Of a stretch of DNA of 64,000 bases, positions 59,976-64,000 are shown one piece after another. The stretch's first letter is position 1; each line of letters opens with the position of its first letter. Position numbers and translations under genes: made by a program. Under the pieces are notes generated by a model that was not told the DNA's origin, did no database searches, and saw only the letters and a program-made list of their open reading frames with translations. The stretch covers positions 53,980 to 117,979 of the forward strand of contig NZ_FOTM01000012.1 of NCBI RefSeq assembly GCF_900114565.1. The letters are read 5' to 3'. Source of the DNA: Leifsonia sp. CL147. Its GTDB lineage: Bacteria > Actinomycetota > Actinomycetes > Actinomycetales > Microbacteriaceae.

Positions 59976-60266
59976 ATGAAGATCATCATCTTTGCCGCAG
60001 GAGTCGCTGTCGGATACGTGATCGGGTCGCGCGCCGGCCGCGGAGCCTACGAGGATCTGCGCCGCAAGTGGCACGGGTTCACCGAGTCCGACACCGTGCA
60101 GCACATGAAGGGGGACGTGAAGGACTTCGCCGGCCGCGCCGCCGCCGACGTGGGGGACCGCGTCAGCGAGACCGTGAGCAAGGTCACCGAGAAGGCGTCG
60201 GCCAAGATCGACGAGGTCACCGGGAAGAGCGGGAACGGTTCGGCCACCGCGTCTCCCGCCAGCTGA
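59976..60266 (+). CDS. YtxH-like small membrane-anchored protein
   Basis: This 96-residue protein starts with a membrane helix (IIIFAAGVAVGYVIGSRAG) containing the GYxxGxxxG pattern of YtxH-domain proteins. A charged helical tail (DFAGRAAADVGDRVSETVSK) follows. Such proteins are small membrane-anchored, stress-linked actinobacterial proteins of unknown mechanism. It is divergent from the TOPRIM gene. Confidence 0.75.
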   Translation: MKIIIFAAGVAVGYVIGSRAGRGAYEDLRRKWHGFTESDTVQHMKGDVKDFAGRAAADVGDRVSETVSKVTEKASAKIDEVTGKSGNGSATASPAS

Positions 60267-60378
60267 GCGGACAGGCCGCCGCGGGCTACCTTCCGGTAGC
60301 CGCCGGCGCCCCCCACTCGTTCCCGCAGATGGCTCCTGTCAGCACGATCAGTCGACGGAACTCATCCGCGCCTCCCGG

Positions 60379-60912
60379 TCACGCCCCTTCGGGCGGGTGG
60401 GCCAGCAGGTCCACCCGCTCAGAGAGGTAGCCGGCGAAGGGACGCGCGCCCGCATCGCCGGCCGCCGGACTCCACCGCACCAGTGCCTCGCCGTCGCGCA
60501 GGAACAGCGGGCCGTCCGCGTCGCGCAGCAGCGCAGCATCCAGAGGGATGCGCGGGGCGTCGAAGTCCACCGTCTCGCCGTCGCGGAATCCCCCGCGCCG
60601 CGCCGCCGCCCGCAGCGACCGGCGATCCTCCACCGACCGGGAGAGATTCTGCGGCCGGCCCGGAGGTGTCGCACGGATGAGCGTTCCGGTCGCCCGCAGC
60701 GCGCCGTCGGGTTCCAGCAGGAAGACGCCCAGCCGCCAGACGGCGCCGATACGGCGGAGCACCGGTTCGCGGCGGATCAGGAAAGACCGCCGTGCCGGTA
60801 TCAGCTCGGCGAGAGCCTCCCGTCGGGCGCCGGCGGCGCTCAGTTCAGCGACGGCATCGGCGATGGCCGAATGGATGCGCGCGATCGCATCCTCGTCGCT
60901 GCCGTCTGCCAC
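60379..60912 (-). CDS. Hypothetical 177-residue protein
   Basis: A helical N-terminal domain (AIARIHSAIADAVAELSAAG) is followed by an alpha/beta region with ELIPARRSFLIRREPVL and GAVWRLGVFLLEPDGALRATG, then an acidic segment. No known catalytic motif is clear. Similar actinobacterial proteins have no assigned function to my knowledge. It is on the same strand as another small hypothetical gene, 29 bases downstream of that gene's stop. Confidence 0.6.
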   Translation of the reverse strand: MADGSDEDAIARIHSAIADAVAELSAAGARREALAELIPARRSFLIRREPVLRRIGAVWRLGVFLLEPDGALRATGTLIRATPPGRPQNLSRSVEDRRSLRAAARRGGFRDGETVDFDAPRIPLDAALLRDADGPLFLRDGEALVRWSPAAGDAGARPFAGYLSERVDLLAHPPEGA

Positions 60913-60941
60913 GCCTCGAGCCTACGGCCGGGCGGAGGCTC

Positions 60942-61211
60942 TCAGGCCGCGTGGATCGAGTACGAGTTGTCGTCCGCGACGAGCAGCAGCTCGAGTCCCG
61001 CCTGGTGCCGCAGGATCACCAGGGCCGACGGGTCCGTCGCGGCCACCCGCTCGATCTGGTTCAGGAAGATCCGGGCCATCTCGTCGGTGACGCGGAAGTC
61101 GCGCCCGAGCGCGTGGACGAGGTATCCCGGCTGGGCGCCCCGATGATGACCCAGCCCGGTCTCCTCCGCGAAGTCTTCGACAGCGCCACGGATATCAGAC
61201 GTCATGGTCAT
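60942..61211 (-). CDS. Hypothetical 89-residue protein
   Basis: This small protein starts MTMTSDIRGAVEDFAEETG and ends with ILRHQAGLELLLVADDNSYS. AAGGAG precedes the ATG at 61211 by a suitable distance, so this start is preferred over 61205. It may form a small operon with the preceding hypothetical gene and is divergent from the aldo/keto reductase. The function is unknown. Confidence 0.6.
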   Translation of the reverse strand: MTMTSDIRGAVEDFAEETGLGHHRGAQPGYLVHALGRDFRVTDEMARIFLNQIERVAATDPSALVILRHQAGLELLLVADDNSYSIHAA

Positions 61212-61284
61212 CTGGAACTCCTTCTCTAGCGTTGAGGACAGTAGTCCCGAATCCCGCGCCGTACAGGGGTTGACGAAGAGTTAG

Positions 61285-62223
61285 ATGGACGTCATGAAAA
61301 CGTTCACCTTCCCCCGCACCGACATCTCCGCGTCGAACATCGTCCTCGGCCTGATGCGCATCTCCTCGCTCGACGACGAGCAGATCCGGACGCTGGTCCG
61401 GACGGCCCGCGACGAGGGCGTGACGATGTTCGACCACGCGGACATCTACGGCTCGGAGCTCCACGGCTGCGAGCGTCGCTTCGGCGACGCCGCCGCCATC
61501 CCGGCCTCGGAGCGCGACCAGGTCGTCATCCAGTCGAAGGTCGGCATCCGGAACGGGTTCTTCGACTTCTCCCGCGAGCACATCCTCCATACCGTGGATG
61601 AGTCCCTCGCCGCCCTCAGGACGGACTACCTCGACCTCCTGCTCCTCCACCGCCCGGACACCCTTGTCGAGCCGGCGGAGGTCGCGCTCGCCTTCGATGA
61701 GCTGCAGAGTGCGGGGAAGGTTCGCGCATTCGGCGTCTCCAATCAGACGCCGGGCCAGATCGAGCTCCTGCAGCGCTCCCTGTCGCAGCCGCTCGTCGCG
61801 AACCAGGTGCAGCTCAGCATCACGCACGCTCCGCTGATCGCGCAGGGCGTCGCGGCGAACATGGCGGGACTCGACCAGTCCGTGTCCCGCGACAACGGCA
61901 TCCTCGACTATGCCCGGCTGCACGACATCGTGCTTCAGGCGTGGTCGCCGTTCCAGAAGGGCTTCTTCGACGGCGTGTTCCTCGGCGACCGGGAGAACTA
62001 CGCGGAGCTCAACGACGTGATCGACGAGCTGGCCGAGAAGTACGACGTCACGCCGACCGCGATCGCCGTCGCGTGGATCACGCGGCACCCGGCCGGCATG
62101 CAGGTGGTGCTCGGCACCACGAACGCGCAGCGGGTGCGTGACGCCGCAGCCGGCTCGGAGATCCCGCTGACGCGGCAGGAGTGGTACCGGCTGTTCACGT
62201 CGGCGGGCCACACCCTCCCTTAG
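61285..62223 (+). CDS. Aldo/keto reductase, YdhF type
   Basis: This 312-residue TIM-barrel oxidoreductase has the catalytic tetrad in order: Asp in FDHADIYG with Tyr, Lys in IQSKVGIRNG, and His in LLLHRPDTLVEP. QAWSPFQKGFF and TPTAIAVAWITRHP are typical of the YdhF subgroup. It reduces an aldehyde or ketone with NADPH. ATG at 61285 or 61294 could be used. The stop is 11 bases before a palindrome array. Confidence 0.88.
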   Translation: MDVMKTFTFPRTDISASNIVLGLMRISSLDDEQIRTLVRTARDEGVTMFDHADIYGSELHGCERRFGDAAAIPASERDQVVIQSKVGIRNGFFDFSREHILHTVDESLAALRTDYLDLLLLHRPDTLVEPAEVALAFDELQSAGKVRAFGVSNQTPGQIELLQRSLSQPLVANQVQLSITHAPLIAQGVAANMAGLDQSVSRDNGILDYARLHDIVLQAWSPFQKGFFDGVFLGDRENYAELNDVIDELAEKYDVTPTAIAVAWITRHPAGMQVVLGTTNAQRVRDAAAGSEIPLTRQEWYRLFTSAGHTLP

Positions 62224-62233
62224 CCGGGGCCTG

Positions 62234-62410
62234 ACATTCGTCACGAATGTGGCGTTCACCCTTGTCGGAATGAACATTCGTGACGAATGTGGCGTTCACT
62301 CCTGTCGGAATGAACATTCGTGACGAATGTGGCGTTCACTCCTGTCGGAATGAACATTCGTGACGAATGTGGCGTTCACCCCTGTCGGAATGAACATTCG
62401 TGACGAATCT
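62234..62410. repeat. Array of five 17-base palindromes with exact 40-base period
   Basis: ACATTCGTSACGAATGT occurs at 62234, 62274, 62314, 62354 and 62394 (the last with one mismatch). The four 23-base spacers are nearly identical and contain a second palindrome (GTTCA and TGAAC arms around TCC-TGTC-GGA). The first copy is inverted relative to the others by its central base. The array ends 37 bases before the GAF gene. Confidence 0.92.
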
Positions 62411-62446
62411 CGGGTCGTTGCGGGCCCGACCCGGTACGGTCGAAAG

Positions 62447-63655
62447 GTGGACGACCAACGGCTGTCGCTGCTGCGCCGGGTGGCGATGCGCGTGTGGCTG
62501 GCGCGGGTCGCCGCCGTCCGCGCCGGGCTGGTGCGCCCGGTGGGCCGGCGCCAGTCGTTCGTCGCCGGACGTCGTCCGCTGCGGGTGCTGATCGTCGGTT
62601 CCGGACCGGCGGCCGGCTGGGGCGTCGGGAGCCACGATCTCGGGCTTGCCGGCGGGGTCGCCCGCGCGCTCGCCGCATCCACCGGGTCCGGAGCCGTCGT
62701 CGACGTGGTGCCGCATCCGTCCGCGGGCGTGCGGCGCCTCGGCCGTATCCTGGAGGCGACAGGCGACGACCGGTATGACGCGATCGTCCTGAGCGGCGCG
62801 GTGCCGGACGCCCTGCGGCTGAGCGAGCCTCGCCGCTGGGGACCCCGCTTGCGGCGGCTGATCGAGCGCGCCCAGGCGCTCGGGCCACGATCCGTGGTCT
62901 GGCTGGGCGCGCAGCCCATCCGCTCCATCCGCCCCTACGACTCGGCCATGGGCGAGGTTGCGCAGATCCACGCGCGACGGCTCAACGCAGTGGCCCGGGA
63001 GATCTGCAAGGAAGCCGGCGCCCTGTTCGTCGCCCTGGAGGCGCCTCCGCGAACCGACTCGCGGCGGCACCGGAGCCCCGCCGACTACCTGTTCTGGGCG
63101 CGGCAGCTCGTGGATGTCCTGGCTCCCGCCCTCGACGCGGACGCGACGGCGCGCGTCACGCCCGTGAACCCCGCCTCCGATCGGGTCGTCGCGATCGAGC
63201 GGCTGAAGCTGAGCAATCGGGGAGGGGACGAGCGCCTGGACGGCATCGTCGGCACGGCGAAGCGGACCCTCGGTACCGAGATCGCGATGTTCACCGTGCT
63301 CGACGATGTGCGGGAATGGCCACTGGCATCGACCACCGGCACGACCTTCGACATCCCGATCGAGCAGTCGGCGTGCATCCACACCATCCAGACACCCGAC
63401 GGCATGGTGGTCCTGAACGCCGTCGAGGACGAGCGTTTCGCCACGAATGCCCTAGTGATCGGGCCGGCCGGGCTGCGCTATTACGCCGGCTACCCGGTGG
63501 AGGCTCCCGACGGCACGCGCATCGGCGCGCTCTGCGTGTTCGGGCGCCTCCCGCGGGAGCAGGCCGACGGCGACGCCGATCTGGATGTGCTGCGCGAGCT
63601 CGCCCTGCTGGTGCAGCGCGAGCTGTGGCGGTGGGAGCCGGACGAGCGGAGCTAG
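62447..63655 (+). CDS. GAF domain protein with SGNH-like N-terminal domain
   Basis: This 402-residue protein has an N-terminal domain with VLIVGSGPAAGWGVGSHDLG that resembles an SGNH/GDSL hydrolase fold but lacks a clear catalytic Ser, plus DAIVLSGAVPDAL. The C-terminal GAF domain (LDGIVGTAKRTLGTEIAMFTVLDD to RIGALCVFG) could bind a small ligand. GTG at 62447 is chosen with a weak ribosome-binding site. The stop lies immediately before the insertion sequence and overlaps its transposase stop in the opposite direction. Confidence 0.7.
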   Translation: MDDQRLSLLRRVAMRVWLARVAAVRAGLVRPVGRRQSFVAGRRPLRVLIVGSGPAAGWGVGSHDLGLAGGVARALAASTGSGAVVDVVPHPSAGVRRLGRILEATGDDRYDAIVLSGAVPDALRLSEPRRWGPRLRRLIERAQALGPRSVVWLGAQPIRSIRPYDSAMGEVAQIHARRLNAVAREICKEAGALFVALEAPPRTDSRRHRSPADYLFWARQLVDVLAPALDADATARVTPVNPASDRVVAIERLKLSNRGGDERLDGIVGTAKRTLGTEIAMFTVLDDVREWPLASTTGTTFDIPIEQSACIHTIQTPDGMVVLNAVEDERFATNALVIGPAGLRYYAGYPVEAPDGTRIGALCVFGRLPREQADGDADLDVLRELALLVQRELWRWEPDERS

Positions 63656-64000
63656 GGCGTGTCTCCTAATTGGTGGGTCCAGGCGATGACGGCGTTGAGG
63701 ACTGCTGCAGATCGGTAGACGGTTGCGAGTTTGTCGTAGCGGGTGGCGATGCCGCGCCATTGCTTGAGTGTGGCGAAGCGGCGTTCGATGACGTTGCGGC
63801 CCCGGTAGTCGTCTCGGTCGTAGCTGACGGGTCGTCCGCCTCGGGATCCGCGGCGGAGGCGGTGGCCGATCTGGTCTGATGGTTGCGGGATGACCGCTTG
63901 GATGCCGCGGTCGCGCAGGTGCTGGCGGATCGCTCGGGACGAGTAGGCCTTGTCGCCGCGGAGCCGGTCGGGCCGGGTCCTGGGCCGGCCGGTGGGACGG
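63652..64000 (-). mobile_element. IS5-family transposase, 3' part, cut by window edge
   Basis: The minus strand encodes the C-terminal part of a DDE transposase. LRGDKAYSSRAIRQHLRDRGI holds the second Asp region, and the IS5-type third motif reads YRGRNVIERRFATLKQWR. The stop TAG is at 63652-63654. The element's left end is near CTAG at 63652-63655, a target often used by the IS427 group, directly after the GAF gene's stop codon. The rest, including the start, is outside the window. Confidence 0.9.

Noticed and set aside
62234..62410. Possible CRISPR array or integron-like array
   Set aside because: The spacers are almost identical, so this is a 40-base tandem repeat. No cas or integrase gene adjoins it.

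Overview
The window is very GC-rich, densely packed DNA with GTG and ATGA/GTGA-coupled starts. Actinobacterial families dominate: a DUF4190-like protein, DUF7882- and DUF6098-like proteins, a Stealth phosphotransferase, and sugar ABC permeases without their own ATPase. This suggests an actinobacterium, most likely of the Microbacteriaceae (Leifsonia-like). The genus is an inference. I see no rRNA, tRNA, CRISPR array or prophage. The only mobile element is an IS5-type transposase cut by the right edge.

Layout. 0-2.3 kb holds a type I signal peptidase with a very long disordered N-terminus and a coupled small membrane protein. 2.3-8.1 kb holds two Gfo/Idh/MocA oxidoreductases divergent from a GH2 beta-mannosidase and a metallophosphoesterase. 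8.2-15.6 kb holds a Stealth sugar-phosphate transferase, a GH84 beta-N-acetylglucosaminidase and a heterodimeric ABC exporter. 15.7-27.3 kb is an unusual sugar-catabolic locus. On the minus strand it has a DeoR regulator with otnK- and otnC-like genes. On the plus strand it has a coupled operon of FGGY kinase, YihT-like aldolase, Asp/Glu-racemase-like protein, GH13_18 phosphorylase-like enzyme, GH31/GH36-like glycosidase and a protein with two metallo-beta-lactamase domains. A YefM/YoeB module follows.

28-34.2 kb is a second coupled operon: ROK kinase, SIS isomerase, GH38 alpha-mannosidase and an unrecognised alpha/alpha-barrel-like protein. 34.4-36.9 kb is an ABC-2 transporter with a coupled 58-residue ORF. 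37.1-42.6 kb is a sugar ABC importer split into a solute-binding lipoprotein (+) and two permeases (-), separated by a repeat cluster and an MFS transporter. 42.8-47.9 kb is a LacI regulator followed by a BadF-type kinase, a GH4 glycosidase and an FAD oxidoreductase. 48-64 kb is mostly housekeeping and small hypothetical genes, plus a Rieske-FAD oxidoreductase, a TspO homologue, an AEC transporter, an aldo/keto reductase and a GAF protein.

How it works together. Six near-identical 14-18 bp palindromes (consensus TGTGGNAWCGWTNCCACA) lie in front of the beta-mannosidase, the ROK/GH38 operon, the solute-binding protein, the 58-aa ORF/ABC operon, the permeases and the BadF/GH4/FAD operon. Two lie just downstream of good promoter hexamers. 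With the LacI gene inside the set, this reads as one local regulon. The enzymes (beta-mannosidase, alpha-mannosidase, and possibly the unlinked-by-operator GH84 hexosaminidase) match N-glycan or mannoglycan breakdown. The DeoR locus looks like a separate, possibly undescribed, pathway. The window also carries intergenic palindrome families, including two arrays with an exact 40 bp period.
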